64,000 bases of DNA from JACDHG01 sp963811585 (GCA_963811585.1 CAWERR010000002.1:124001-188000), one strand, 5' to 3'. Shown: positions 26,086 through 34,898, counted from the first letter of the stretch. The notes: generated from the letters alone by a model not told the origin. Numbers and translations: made by a program.

Positions 26086-27774
26086 ATGCTCACGAGGGGT
26101 TCTTCAGTTACCCGGGTCCGCGCCGTCGTGATAGCGGCCATCCTCATACCTTCGTTCGCCGTGGCGACCACAACGGCGGCCTCGTCTCCGAGTCCGCCAG
26201 GGTTATCCCCGGGACCGACGGCGATCGCTGACCCGGCTGCGGCGGAACGGGCGAACATCAGGTGGAAGCCGTGCGGGCCGGAGTATCCCGGCTTTGACTG
26301 CGCGACCGTTCGCGTGCCCTTGGACTACGACCGACCCTCGCATGGCACCACGCGGCTCGCGCTCGCACGGTTCCCGGCAACCGATACGCAGCACCGCATT
26401 GGCAGCGTCTTCGTCAACCCCGGTGGTCCCGGCGGGTCCGGGGTCGGCATGGTGCTCAACGGGTTCGGAGAGTTCTTGGGTGCGCAGCTCGGCGGGCGCT
26501 TCGATGTTGTTGGCTTCGACCCTCGCGGTGTCGCGCGCTCCGATCCTTTGCACTGCTTCGAGTCTGCAGAGGAACAGCAGGAGTTCCTGGCGAGCCAACC
26601 GGTGTTCCCCTACCGCTCGGGCCAGTACCGACCCTTCTTCAACGCCTACGCCGGACTGGCAAAGGAGTGCCTCCACGACGGCCAGAAGGTCGCCCGGCAC
26701 ATGAGCACCGCCGACGTGGCCCGCGACCTTGACTTGCTGCGACACGCAGTCGGTGACCGGAAACTGACCTACCTCGGCTTCTCTTATGGAAGCTACCTCG
26801 GCAATACCTACGCCAACCTGTTCCCGAACAAGGTCCGGGCGCTGGCCATCGACGGCGTCCTCAACCCGCGGCTTTGGGCCAGCGGCCGTCAGATCAAGTC
26901 CGACAGGGTCGCCACCCACGAGGTCTTCGAAGAGTTTCTACGCCTGTGCGACGCCGCACGCCGCGAGTGCCCCTTCTGGACCCGGGTGGGGTCGGCGCAA
27001 CGGTGGGAACGGCTGGTGCGCGCCATTCTGCGTGATCCGCTGAAGCTGCCCGACGGCTTTGTGTACACCTATGACTTCCTGATCACCGATGCCACGTCCG
27101 CGACGTACGCCCCCGCCTCTTGGGACGGCCCGGATGGCTACGCGGCCTTCTTCGACCTGCTGGCGGACGCGGCCCTCGGCGGCGACGCAAGCGCAACGGC
27201 AGATGCAGCGCGACTGCATACCGCCATCATCGAGCAACTGGCGCCGGACGCCGTCGAGGCCGACTACCCCAACGGATACCCCGACGCCTTCTACGGCAAC
27301 CAATGTGCCGACACCCAGTACCCACGCACATTCCGTACCTTCCGCGCGATCGACCGGTACGCCAAGAACGGCTCCCGGTTCGGACCGTTCTGGTGGTGGA
27401 CCAACGCTGGCTGCGCACACTGGCCGGTCAGCCCCGACCGATACACCGGTCCGTGGACAGCCCGTACCTCAGCGCCGGTTCTCGTGGTGGGCAACTACTT
27501 CGACCCCGCGACTGACTATGCCGGCGCTGTGGCCAGTGACCGGCTACTGAAGAACAGCCGCCTGCTCAGTTACGCCGGCTGGGGGCACACTGCTTACGGA
27601 ACCAGCTCGTGCGTCACCGACTACGTGGACGCCTACTTACTCACGGTGTCGCTACCTCCCCGAGGGAAGGTGTGCCGGGCGAACCCGAACCCATTCTTTG
27701 CTACTCCAACTCCACTCGCGCGGGAGCAAGCACCGCTGGTCGCTCTTCCCCGCCCATGGCTCACCCGCCACTGA
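26086..27774 (+). CDS. secreted alpha/beta-hydrolase, TAP-type tripeptidyl aminopeptidase
   Basis: Protein of 562 residues from the ATG at 26086, with a signal peptide (VRAVVIAAILIPSFAVATTT). The alpha/beta-hydrolase core has the oxyanion segment VNPGGPGGSG, the nucleophile elbow GFSYGSYLG, an acid in VVGNYFDPATDY and the catalytic His in GWGHTAYG. The C-terminal TAP-like domain is present. This matches the Streptomyces-type tripeptidyl aminopeptidases, which trim peptides outside the cell. An upstream in-frame start at 25987 would put the signal peptide too far in. Confidence 0.87.
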   Translation: MLTRGSSVTRVRAVVIAAILIPSFAVATTTAASSPSPPGLSPGPTAIADPAAAERANIRWKPCGPEYPGFDCATVRVPLDYDRPSHGTTRLALARFPATDTQHRIGSVFVNPGGPGGSGVGMVLNGFGEFLGAQLGGRFDVVGFDPRGVARSDPLHCFESAEEQQEFLASQPVFPYRSGQYRPFFNAYAGLAKECLHDGQKVARHMSTADVARDLDLLRHAVGDRKLTYLGFSYGSYLGNTYANLFPNKVRALAIDGVLNPRLWASGRQIKSDRVATHEVFEEFLRLCDAARRECPFWTRVGSAQRWERLVRAILRDPLKLPDGFVYTYDFLITDATSATYAPASWDGPDGYAAFFDLLADAALGGDASATADAARLHTAIIEQLAPDAVEADYPNGYPDAFYGNQCADTQYPRTFRTFRAIDRYAKNGSRFGPFWWWTNAGCAHWPVSPDRYTGPWTARTSAPVLVVGNYFDPATDYAGAVASDRLLKNSRLLSYAGWGHTAYGTSSCVTDYVDAYLLTVSLPPRGKVCRANPNPFFATPTPLAREQAPLVALPRPWLTRH

Positions 27775-28100
27775 CGTAGAACGCTCGCCGAGTCAGATCT
27801 GCTTCGCGCGGGATACATCTGTCAGGGCAGGAGCTCTCATGAGCACCGAGGACGGCCACTTCCCCACTGTGCCTCAGAAACTGACTCGACGGGTGTTGTG
27901 ATGTGCGAGCCGGGTGACAGTGGCCGGGACAATTCGACAACCCCGGTCGAGGTCCGGATCCGTGGTTGTGACACCGCGGTGAAGCAGGAGTCAGAAGTAA
28001 TCGCCGACCCGAGAGGAACGGCGGTGAATGGAGTTCCTCGTCCTTCCAGCGCGGGATCGACGGCTTGGTCCGATATCAGCCGTCCAGACAGACAACGTGA
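27775..28100 (+). other. intergenic region, no supported gene
   Basis: Frames are open on both strands but none resembles a protein family. One 20-codon reading frame at 27840-27902 has a good CAGGAG ribosome site and ends at TGA; it could be a leader peptide or the remnant start of a lost gene. Nothing else is supported. Confidence 0.4.
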
Positions 28101-28472
28101 CCCCTGTGCCTGCACGTCGAAGTTCGCTTCGATCCGCAGGAGCAGGCCATCAGCCACAAGTCAGAGAACGCCGCCTTCGTATGCGCACGATGCGGTGAAC
28201 GAGTCCAGCCCCTTGCCACGGGCTCGTACCGGAACCACTGCCCTTCGTGTCTGTGGTCGATTCACCTCGATGACGTCAGGCCGGGTGATCGAGCGTCATC
28301 ATGTGGCGGCTTGATGTGTCCAGCTGCGCTGGACTTCCGGTCGGGCAAGGGTTGGATGATCGTGCACACGTGTGTGCACTGCGGTCGCACGCTGCGGACG
28401 CAGGCAGCGCTCGACGATCCCCGGCAGCCCGACGACGCCGTTTCGGTGGCGCACTTGTCCGGACTCACCTGA
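28101..28472 (+). CDS. RNHCP-type zinc-binding protein, no canonical start codon
   Basis: The frame from 28101 to the TGA at 28472 encodes CARCGERV, GSYRNHCPSCLWSIHLDD, PGDRASSCGGLM, KGWMIVHTCVHCG and a DDPRQPDD tail. These are the cysteine pairs and RNHCP core of the RNHCP domain (small predicted zinc proteins). The domain is complete, but between the in-frame TGA at 28098 and the first conserved Cys there is no ATG, GTG or TTG; only CTG (28104, 28110) or ATC are available. Either a rare start is used, or an upstream frameshift has cut off the true start. Role unknown. Confidence 0.6.
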   Translation, partial: PLCLHVEVRFDPQEQAISHKSENAAFVCARCGERVQPLATGSYRNHCPSCLWSIHLDDVRPGDRASSCGGLMCPAALDFRSGKGWMIVHTCVHCGRTLRTQAALDDPRQPDDAVSVAHLSGLT

Positions 28473-28637
28473 AGTTGGCTCTTTGCGCTGGATCCGGAGC
28501 CCTCGTCTGCGCCGCAGGCGGTCCCGTCGGTCATGATGTCGACGGCGCCAGCGGAGTGCCTGCGGGTACGTCGGCATCTCCTGCTTCGGCGGAGGCTGGC
28601 GCGAACAGGGAGGAACCCGCGACTAAGTTCTTCACTG

Positions 28638-29537
28638 ATGAGCGCGATCCACGTAGAGAACCTGGTCATGACGTACGGCGACCTCCGCGCGGTCGACGGT
28701 GTCTCCTTCGACGTCGCGGAAGGCGAGTTCTTCGGGATCATCGGCCCCAACGGCGCCGGCAAGACGACGACTTTGGAGATCATCGAGGGCCTGCGGAAGC
28801 CAGACAGCGGGCAGGTCACCTTGCTCGGTGAGGAGACCTGGCCGCGGAACCCCGTGCTGCTGCCGCGCCTCGGAGTCCAGCTTCAGGCCTCCTCGTTCTT
28901 CGAACGGCTGACCGTGCGTGAACAGATCCGCACGTTCGCCTCCCTGTACGGCGTCAGCGCCAGCCACGCCGACGAATGGCTGGGGCGTGTGGGGCTATCG
29001 GACAAGGCCGGGACCAGGACCGAGGAGCTCTCGGGTGGACAGGCGCAGCGACTGTCCATCGCCTGCGCTCTCGTGCACGACCCCGAGGTCGTGTTCCTCG
29101 ACGAGCCGACCGCAGGCCTGGATCCGCAGGCACGGCGCAACCTTTGGGATCTGCTCTCCTCGCTGAACGACTCCGGCCGCACCGTCGTGCTCACCACTCA
29201 CTACCTCGACGAGGCGGAATTGCTCTGCGACCGAGTCGCGATCATGGACCACGGCAAGATCCTTCGCCTCGACCCGCCGGCCGCCCTGGTGCGCGGGCTC
29301 GACGCACCCGTGCGGATCTCGATCGGTCCAGGCCAGCTCTCGCTCGAGCGGGCACGAGCGATGGCAGATGTCGACGACGCCACCGAGGATGCGACCGGGA
29401 CAGTGCTGACCACCCGGAGCCCCGCGAGCGTGCTCACCGCCTTGGCGTCCGAACGCCTGCTCGTCGGTTTGCAGCTGAAGGCGACCACGTTGGAGGACGT
29501 GTTTCTCGATGTCACCGGGCGGGAGTACCGCGCATGA
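28638..29537 (+). CDS. ABC transporter ATP-binding protein (drug/ABC-2 exporter type)
   Basis: Protein of 299 residues from the ATG at 28638. Walker A GPNGAGKTT (36-44), signature LSGGQ (131-135), Walker B VVFLDEP (151-157), and the switch His in LTTHY are all intact. The C-terminal about 90 residues are the extra domain of DrrA/CcmA-like exporters. It powers the permease encoded next, with a four-base ATGA overlap. Substrate unknown. The upstream in-frame extension to 28533 lacks similarity. Confidence 0.93.
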   Translation: MSAIHVENLVMTYGDLRAVDGVSFDVAEGEFFGIIGPNGAGKTTTLEIIEGLRKPDSGQVTLLGEETWPRNPVLLPRLGVQLQASSFFERLTVREQIRTFASLYGVSASHADEWLGRVGLSDKAGTRTEELSGGQAQRLSIACALVHDPEVVFLDEPTAGLDPQARRNLWDLLSSLNDSGRTVVLTTHYLDEAELLCDRVAIMDHGKILRLDPPAALVRGLDAPVRISIGPGQLSLERARAMADVDDATEDATGTVLTTRSPASVLTALASERLLVGLQLKATTLEDVFLDVTGREYRA

Positions 29538-30655
29538 GCAGCACCACTGAGCAACTGCGGTCCAGCACGACGTCGACGCAAACGCCGCGCACTCGCGCGT
29601 TCGGAAGCCTCGCTATCGCCATCCTCAAGGGCTTCATCCGCGACCGAGCGGCGGTGTTCTTCGCGATCGTCTTCCCGCTCATGTTCCTTGTCCTGTTCGG
29701 GGGCGTGCTCGGCAACATGGACGACTCCAACAAGATCGAGATGAAGACAGTGGGAAGCGTGTCCATCATCGACGACCTGCCCCCCGCTGCGAAGAAAGCG
29801 TTCGACCAGAGCTTCGAGGTCAGCCAGTCGACCAGCAGGGCGGCCGCCCTCGCGGCGGTGCGTAAGGGAGACGCTGACGTCGCCCTGGAGGAGCACGGCG
29901 ACACTGTCGTCGCGCATTACACCGGGACTGACCCAGTCGCTGCCGCCACGACGGCCGGGGTCCTGCGCTCGATCGTCGATGGGGCGAATGTCGCCGCGAC
30001 TGGTCAGCCGCCGACGTACTCGCTCGACATCCAAAGTGTCGAGGACGACTCCCTTGCCGTGATCGACTTCGTGACCCCCGGCCTGCTCGGCTGGGCGATA
30101 GCGATGAGTGCGGCGTTCGGAGCAGCGGCGACGCTCCAGGGGTGGCGACAGACCAAGCTACTTCGGCGACTGCAGCTCTCCCCGGTTCCGAGTGGCACGA
30201 TCGTCGGGGCACGGATCGTAGCCACGATGGCGATCGCGTTGGGCCAGACCGCGATCTTCCTCGGGCTCGGGACACTGGGGTTCGGGCTGACGCTGACGGG
30301 ATTCTGGTGGATGGCGATTCCGCTGGTCCTGTGCGGCACTCTTTGTTTCATGGCGCTCGGGCTCCTCGCAGGCGCCCTGGCCAAGACCACCGAGGGTGCC
30401 GTCAACCTCGCGAACTTCTTCGTCTTGCCGATGGCGTTCCTGAGCGGCTCGTTCTTCTCGCTCGACGGTGTCCCCCCTTGGTTGCAGACCGTGTCACTGG
30501 CGCTGCCCCTGCGACACCTGAACGACGCCATGCTCGACGTCATGGTGCGCGGCGAGGGGCCGTCGGTTGCACTCGTCCCGATGTTGATTCTGCTCGCCTT
30601 TGCAGCCGTAGTGACGCTCCTCGCCGCGAAGCTGTTCCGCTGGGAGACGACCTGA
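29534..30655 (+). CDS. ABC-2 type transporter permease
   Basis: Protein of 373 residues. One N-terminal helix (FFAIVFPLMFLVLFGGVLG) is followed by a large extracytoplasmic domain (about residues 60-170), then five helices, including MAFLSGSFFSLDGVPPWLQ, a typical ABC-2 segment. It ends in RWETT. It is coupled to the ATPase gene by ATGA and forms a complete exporter with it. The start lies inside a longer open frame that shadows the ATPase gene. Confidence 0.9.
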   Translation: MSSTTEQLRSSTTSTQTPRTRAFGSLAIAILKGFIRDRAAVFFAIVFPLMFLVLFGGVLGNMDDSNKIEMKTVGSVSIIDDLPPAAKKAFDQSFEVSQSTSRAAALAAVRKGDADVALEEHGDTVVAHYTGTDPVAAATTAGVLRSIVDGANVAATGQPPTYSLDIQSVEDDSLAVIDFVTPGLLGWAIAMSAAFGAAATLQGWRQTKLLRRLQLSPVPSGTIVGARIVATMAIALGQTAIFLGLGTLGFGLTLTGFWWMAIPLVLCGTLCFMALGLLAGALAKTTEGAVNLANFFVLPMAFLSGSFFSLDGVPPWLQTVSLALPLRHLNDAMLDVMVRGEGPSVALVPMLILLAFAAVVTLLAAKLFRWETT

Positions 30656-30783
30656 CCTGACCTGACCATGCAGATCACACCTAGCCGGTTGACCAGGCAA
30701 AACCACAAACCTCGCGTCTAGACGGCGCCGCCTTTTGGCGAGGATCATGCGAGTATCGCTGCGCCGACGTCGAGGAGGCGGTT

Positions 30784-33237
30784 GTGGCTGTCTTGAATGC
30801 AATGCAGAGTCGGGAGCTGGGCACCACCGGTGATATCGAAGTCTTGGTTTCGACCGACCCCAAGCCGTGGGCGATCGGCCTGGACACACTGGTCATCTCA
30901 GCCGGCCCGTCCGGATTCGGCGGACTAGGGCGTGCTTTGGAGGAGGCTTTCCCCGCACTCGGGCTGTCGGGCGACGAGCGGTTGAACGGGGTCCGCGCTG
31001 GCACCGTCTTGACGTTTGACCTCAGGAGCAGGCCAGCCGCGCCTGCGAAGGTGTCGCGTCGGACAGCGTCGACGCTGCCAACAGACCTTGCGCGCATCGT
31101 TGTGGCGCGCATCCACGACAGTGACAGCCCTCCGACGATGCACAACGTCGCCATGACCGCGCTTTCTGCCATCGGCGCCGCGGCCGCGTCCGGCGCGGAA
31201 AGGCTCGGGCTCTCGCTTCTGGGCACAGAGGCCCTTGGCCTCGATATCGCGACCATCGCCAACGCGATTGTTCCTGCTGTTCGCGCTACCCTCGCGCAAG
31301 GCGACCACGCGCCAATAAAGCAGCTTGTCTTCGTCACCAAGGACTCGACCACAGCCGATGCAATCCGTACGGCCTGGCTAGCTGCGGAGACCGATGCCAA
31401 TGTCAACCTGCAAATGCTCGCCGACGGCCCCATCGATGATCCCGCGAACGACGTCCTTGGGTACAGCGAGTACGCGAGGGCGCTGGCATTCGTGATCGAT
31501 CATCCAAGGACAGGTACGCCGCTCACAGTCGCCATCAACGCGCCCTGGGGAGCGGGCAAGACGTCGCTCGCGAGGATGGTGGCACGGGTTCTCAAGGACC
31601 GCCCGCGCGTGAATGAGCCGCCGATTCCCTGTTGGTTCAACGCCTGGTATCACGACGACTCTCCCAACATCGTCTCGGCGCTCGCCGCCGCGGTCGCCCG
31701 AGCCGCCGCAAGTGAGCGCCACCTTGTGCGCCGCTTGAGCGATCCGCTCCCCTCTCAGCTCCTGAGCCCTCATGGGAAGCGGCGACGTCACTTCGTGACG
31801 GCGGGTCTTACCGTGGTGGCCGCCGTTTTCGCTTTGGCGCTGACGATCACCGGCAGGTTGGACGAGCTGACGCAGGAGGGACGGCTCACGGTGTCAGCTG
31901 TCATCACACTCATCCCTGCTGCGGCCGGCGCTTTCGCACAGGTGCGGGGAACGGCCTCCGATATCGGCAGCCTCGTGCGCTCACCGCGCAGTGCCCTGAC
32001 GTCGGGCGCCCTCGTTGAGGTCCGAGAGGACCTCGGCAGGCTCATCCACCAGGCGACCCGACGCGGTCGATACCGCAACCGGCCTGAGAACCGTCGCAGG
32101 CTTGTCGTCTACATCGACGATCTCGAGCGCTGCCAACCCGCACGATCGATTGAGGTCTGCGAAGCCGTCAGCAGCCTTCTCTCTTTGCAGGATGTCGTGA
32201 TCGTGCTGATCGGCGACATCCAGACGCTCGCGATCGCAGCCGACATCAAGTACAAGGATCTGGCGCCTCGATACCGGACGGGCAGCCTGTCATCGGCAGA
32301 TGAGACCCCTGCCGCATCGTTTGGCCAGTTGTACTTGGAGAAGATCGTGCAGTTCAGGTTCGACGTCCCCACTCACGACTACGCAGACCTGAGGGCCCTC
32401 GCCAAGCGGATGCTGCCTGGCAAGCCCGAGGAGACCAAACAGCAGACCGTGGTTTCGCGTGACGAGTCGGCCGCGAGGAGGACCGCCGAGGCACCCCTGG
32501 CCATGGACGCCGAAGGGCCTGACGAGCCCGAGGCCGCCGCGGGCGACGACGACGACACAACCGAGGCGACAACGGTCGACTCCCCCACAGCTGACGACGC
32601 GGCTGCCCTGGGCGCCTTTGCGAGATTCCGTCGATGGGTGACAGGCCCCCTTGCCCGAAGGCGCGCCCGAAAGCGGCGGCTCCGAGACGCGGAGAACGCC
32701 CGCTTCATCGAGCAGGGTGGTACGCCAACCTCGTCGATCGAGGAACAGGAGCGGGCGCAAGCTCTCTTGGAGGAGCAGCGGGCGACGCGCCTGATCGACG
32801 GCCGCTACGTGTTGGAGAGTTACAATGCCGTGGCGGAGCTGACCCGGCCGTTGCCGCGCGACGTCAAGCGGTTGCTAAACAGGCTTCGCTTCACGCTGAG
32901 GCTGTGCAATGACCGCGAGCTCATCAAGCCGAGCTTGCTGTCGACAGCGGCAATCGGGAAGTGGGCACTCGTCTCCGAGCGGTGGCCGGACCTGCAGAGC
33001 GCGATTTCGCAGGATCCGTCGAGGCTTGCGGAGCTTGAGAAGAGCTTGGAAGAGCCCGAGACGAAGCTTGCAGAGACCGAAGCATTTCGCACAGCGATGA
33101 AGGAGATCGTGCCCGCATATGCGAACAGTCGCGATCTCTACATGCTGATCTCGGCTCCACCGAAGCTCGGCGACGTCGCGGCATCATTGGCCAACTTCAG
33201 GCCGCCGAAGCCCAACAACGGATCGAGCGCCAACTGA
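30784..33237 (+). CDS. macro-like domain fused to membrane-inserted KAP P-loop NTPase
   Basis: Protein of 817 residues, GTG start with GAGGAGG six bases upstream. Residues about 17-215 look like a macro-type alpha/beta domain (DTLVISAGPSGFGGLGRALEE, LSLLGTEALGL, IKQLVFVTK). From about 225 comes a KAP-family NTPase: Walker A APWGAGKTS (253-261), FNAWYHDD, Walker B VVYIDDLERC (441-450). Two hydrophobic helices (about 338-356 and 368-386) are inserted between the Walker boxes, as in KAP proteins. An acidic linker of about 60 residues interrupts the C-terminal half. KAP NTPases include the phage-exclusion protein PifA, so a defence or signalling role is possible. It stands alone. Confidence 0.82.
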   Translation: MAVLNAMQSRELGTTGDIEVLVSTDPKPWAIGLDTLVISAGPSGFGGLGRALEEAFPALGLSGDERLNGVRAGTVLTFDLRSRPAAPAKVSRRTASTLPTDLARIVVARIHDSDSPPTMHNVAMTALSAIGAAAASGAERLGLSLLGTEALGLDIATIANAIVPAVRATLAQGDHAPIKQLVFVTKDSTTADAIRTAWLAAETDANVNLQMLADGPIDDPANDVLGYSEYARALAFVIDHPRTGTPLTVAINAPWGAGKTSLARMVARVLKDRPRVNEPPIPCWFNAWYHDDSPNIVSALAAAVARAAASERHLVRRLSDPLPSQLLSPHGKRRRHFVTAGLTVVAAVFALALTITGRLDELTQEGRLTVSAVITLIPAAAGAFAQVRGTASDIGSLVRSPRSALTSGALVEVREDLGRLIHQATRRGRYRNRPENRRRLVVYIDDLERCQPARSIEVCEAVSSLLSLQDVVIVLIGDIQTLAIAADIKYKDLAPRYRTGSLSSADETPAASFGQLYLEKIVQFRFDVPTHDYADLRALAKRMLPGKPEETKQQTVVSRDESAARRTAEAPLAMDAEGPDEPEAAAGDDDDTTEATTVDSPTADDAAALGAFARFRRWVTGPLARRRARKRRLRDAENARFIEQGGTPTSSIEEQERAQALLEEQRATRLIDGRYVLESYNAVAELTRPLPRDVKRLLNRLRFTLRLCNDRELIKPSLLSTAAIGKWALVSERWPDLQSAISQDPSRLAELEKSLEEPETKLAETEAFRTAMKEIVPAYANSRDLYMLISAPPKLGDVAASLANFRPPKPNNGSSAN

Positions 33238-33270
33238 CTGGTCACTAGTCCCGCTACACCGCACCTCTTA

Positions 33271-33343
33271 GCGGACGTCGGCGTCAACCGAGTCGAGGGC
33301 AGCGTTGTCGACGCAGATCTGCCGACAGCGGTTCTGGTCATGG
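33271..33343 (-). repeat. degenerate duplicate of the tadA 5' end
   Basis: This 73-bp stretch matches 37925-37998 (start codon and first codons of tadA) in the same orientation, with about ten substitutions and one missing base (about 85% identity). It begins with a start codon and MTRTAxxRSASTT, then shifts frame. The two copies bracket the whole tad operon. Confidence 0.75.
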
Positions 33344-33370
33344 AGTCGCGCGCTATGTGCGGCAGAGCAG

Positions 33371-33829
33371 TCAGTAGATGGGGAGGACCGCCGAGCCGGT
33401 TGCATGGATCGTCGTGCCGGGGTCGACGCCCGGCACGGGCACCGGCAGTTCGAACGGCATCGTCAACGCCACGCGCACCCTGCCGTCGTGAACGCTCACG
33501 GATGCTTGCAGTCCCGGGTACTCGGCATACGCGCCGGTGTCATGCAAATAGGTGTCGACGGCTGCCGTTGCGGCGGCCGGGTCGATGCTGACCACCTCTC
33601 CCCCGCCATCTGCCTGATCGACGTCCGCGTCGTAGACACGAACGGCGGCCGCCGCTTCGGTCGCCGCGAGAGCCGCACCATCGGCGAGAGACGTCGCCGC
33701 CTGTCGCCGCAGGTAGCTCGCCGAGATGTCAGTCACTGCGGCGACCGCCAGCAGCGCGCAGATCGAGAAGATCACCAGCATCGCCGTGATCTGGCCGGCC
33801 TCTCCGCGTCGCGCCGTCCGTCGAGTCAA
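33371..33829 (-). CDS. TadG/Rv3654c-like pilus protein
   Basis: Protein of 152 residues. After RRGEAGQI comes one helix (ITAMLVIFSICALLAVAAV), then an extracytoplasmic region with LRRQAATSLADGAALAATEAAA, typical of the TadG-like/Rv3654c family that ends actinobacterial Flp operons. It is probably a minor component of the Tad pilus. The start is a TTG at 33829; a more ordinary ATG (33836-33834) overlapping the previous stop is out of frame. It shares its frame with the two preceding genes. Confidence 0.78.
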   Translation of the reverse strand: MTRRTARRGEAGQITAMLVIFSICALLAVAAVTDISASYLRRQAATSLADGAALAATEAAAAVRVYDADVDQADGGGEVVSIDPAAATAAVDTYLHDTGAYAEYPGLQASVSVHDGRVRVALTMPFELPVPVPGVDPGTTIHATGSAVLPIY

Positions 33830-33832
33830 GGG

Positions 33833-34273
33833 TCATGACCCCGCCTCGCGGTAGACGCCGTACGGCTCGACATGGCGAGCATCCACAGCCACGCTCGCCG
33901 CCGACTCTCCGAAGAGCTCGGGGACGACCGGAAGCGGCACCTGCAACGCGATCTGTACCTCGACAGTAGAACCGGGCTGCAGACACGAGTCGGGAGTCGG
34001 GTGACACACAAGGAGCAGATCAGATCGCTCTAGCACCACGCCCTGGTCACGCATCGAGAGTGACGCCGCGTCGAAGGCGCGCTCCCGAGCGGTGGCGACA
34101 TCCGGCGCCAGGATGAACGCCCGGCCTGCAGACCGGCTCGCCTCGGTCGCCCCGAACGCCGAGCGCTGCACCGTGACGAGGGTGATGACGACGTACACCA
34201 ACGGGATGAGCAGCAACAAGCCAAGCCACGTGAGCTCAACGATGGCCGAGCCCTTCCGACGTACGCCGACGCC
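33833..34273 (-). CDS. TadE-like minor pilin with no canonical start
   Basis: The frame after the TGA of the preceding gene reads RRKG|SAIVELTWLGLLLLIPL: a prepilin-type cleavage glycine, Glu at +5 and a hydrophobic helix, the TadE signature. The soluble part continues to 33833 (about 145 codons). No ATG/GTG/TTG precedes this motif; the first TTG (34219) would delete it. A GTG at 34277 with AAGGAG eight bases upstream is perfectly placed but one base out of frame. A one-base indel near 34250-34277, or readthrough of the TGA, would explain this. The coordinates give the open frame, not a proven start. Confidence 0.65.
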   Translation of the reverse strand, partial: GVGVRRKGSAIVELTWLGLLLLIPLVYVVITLVTVQRSAFGATEASRSAGRAFILAPDVATARERAFDAASLSMRDQGVVLERSDLLLVCHPTPDSCLQPGSTVEVQIALQVPLPVVPELFGESAASVAVDARHVEPYGVYREAGS

Positions 34274-34681
34274 TCACGGCAGGATCTCCTTGATCGCGTG
34301 CCCTTCCGCCTCGACCGTGATGGTCGGTCCCCAGAACGCCAACACCGGCACCTGCGCCTGCACGGTTACCGCCACCACCGGTTGGGCTTCGAGCGTCGCG
34401 TCATGTGCGGCGACCACGTCGTCGAAGTCCGTCCCGAACACGTCGTCGATCACCGCGGCCGTACGTCGTTCGCCGTCCTCGGTGGTGCGGTCATAGCTCG
34501 CGCCGTAGCGAGCGCCCTCCGCCGCCGCCGACGTCAGCGTCGTCTTGACGTGCCACACCAGCGCCACCTGCAGCACCCCGAAGAACAACGGCACCAGCAC
34601 AACGGAAACCAGCGCGAAGTCGGCGATCGCCGATCCTCGCTCGTCACGTCGCCTGCACGTCCGTGGACGCAGCCACGACAT
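34274..34681 (-). CDS. TadE-like minor pilin
   Basis: Protein of 135 residues. RRRDERG|SAIADFALV gives a prepilin-like cleavage site with Asp at +5, followed by a helix (VSVVLVPLFFGVLQVALVW) and a soluble domain starting TTLTSAAAEGARYGASYD. TadE proteins are minor pilins or assembly factors of Flp pili. It starts just after the small pilin gene and ends with a TGA in the same frame as the next TadE-like sequence. Confidence 0.85.
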   Translation of the reverse strand: MSWLRPRTCRRRDERGSAIADFALVSVVLVPLFFGVLQVALVWHVKTTLTSAAAEGARYGASYDRTTEDGERRTAAVIDDVFGTDFDDVVAAHDATLEAQPVVAVTVQAQVPVLAFWGPTITVEAEGHAIKEILP

Positions 34682-34683
34682 CG

Positions 34684-34863
34684 CTACATGTACTCGTCGA
34701 GGGTGTCTTGCAGGAACGTGGTGACCTGGTCCTGGAAGATCCCGAAGATCGCCGTCGCGACGACGATCGTCATGACCGTGATCATCACCCAGCCCGGCAC
34801 GTCACCGCGCTCGCTTCGTCGCGGCACTGCCAGCCGCATCCAGGTCATGCGTCGAACCTTCAT
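34684..34863 (-). CDS. 59-residue Flp/pilin-like protein
   Basis: Small gene with GAGGAG six bases before the ATG at 34863 and a TAG stop at 34684. The protein has a basic N-terminus (MKVRRMTWMRLAVPRRSERG), a hydrophobic helix (WVMITVMTIVVATAIFGIF), and an acidic tail (LQDTLDEYM). Size, position between tadC and tadE and layout fit the major Flp pilin or a short pilin-like subunit. The glycine before DVPGW may be the processing site, but no Glu at +5 is present. Confidence 0.72.
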   Translation of the reverse strand: MKVRRMTWMRLAVPRRSERGDVPGWVMITVMTIVVATAIFGIFQDQVTTFLQDTLDEYM

Positions 34864-34898
34864 GGCTGTCTCCTCACGTCTACCTCCTGTCAGCTGAC

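Noticed and set aside
27898..28314. Open frame overlapping the RNHCP region
   Set aside because: The RNHCP frame carries clear Cys/His motifs; this frame has no recognisable features.
30650..30667. Short CCTGA triplicate after the ABC-2 permease gene
   Set aside because: Too short to be more than chance slippage; no structure or neighbour supports a role.
33138..33341. Small minus-strand frame starting like TadA
   Set aside because: It is the degenerate copy of the tadA 5' end and loses the TadA frame after a few codons; reported as a repeat, not a gene.
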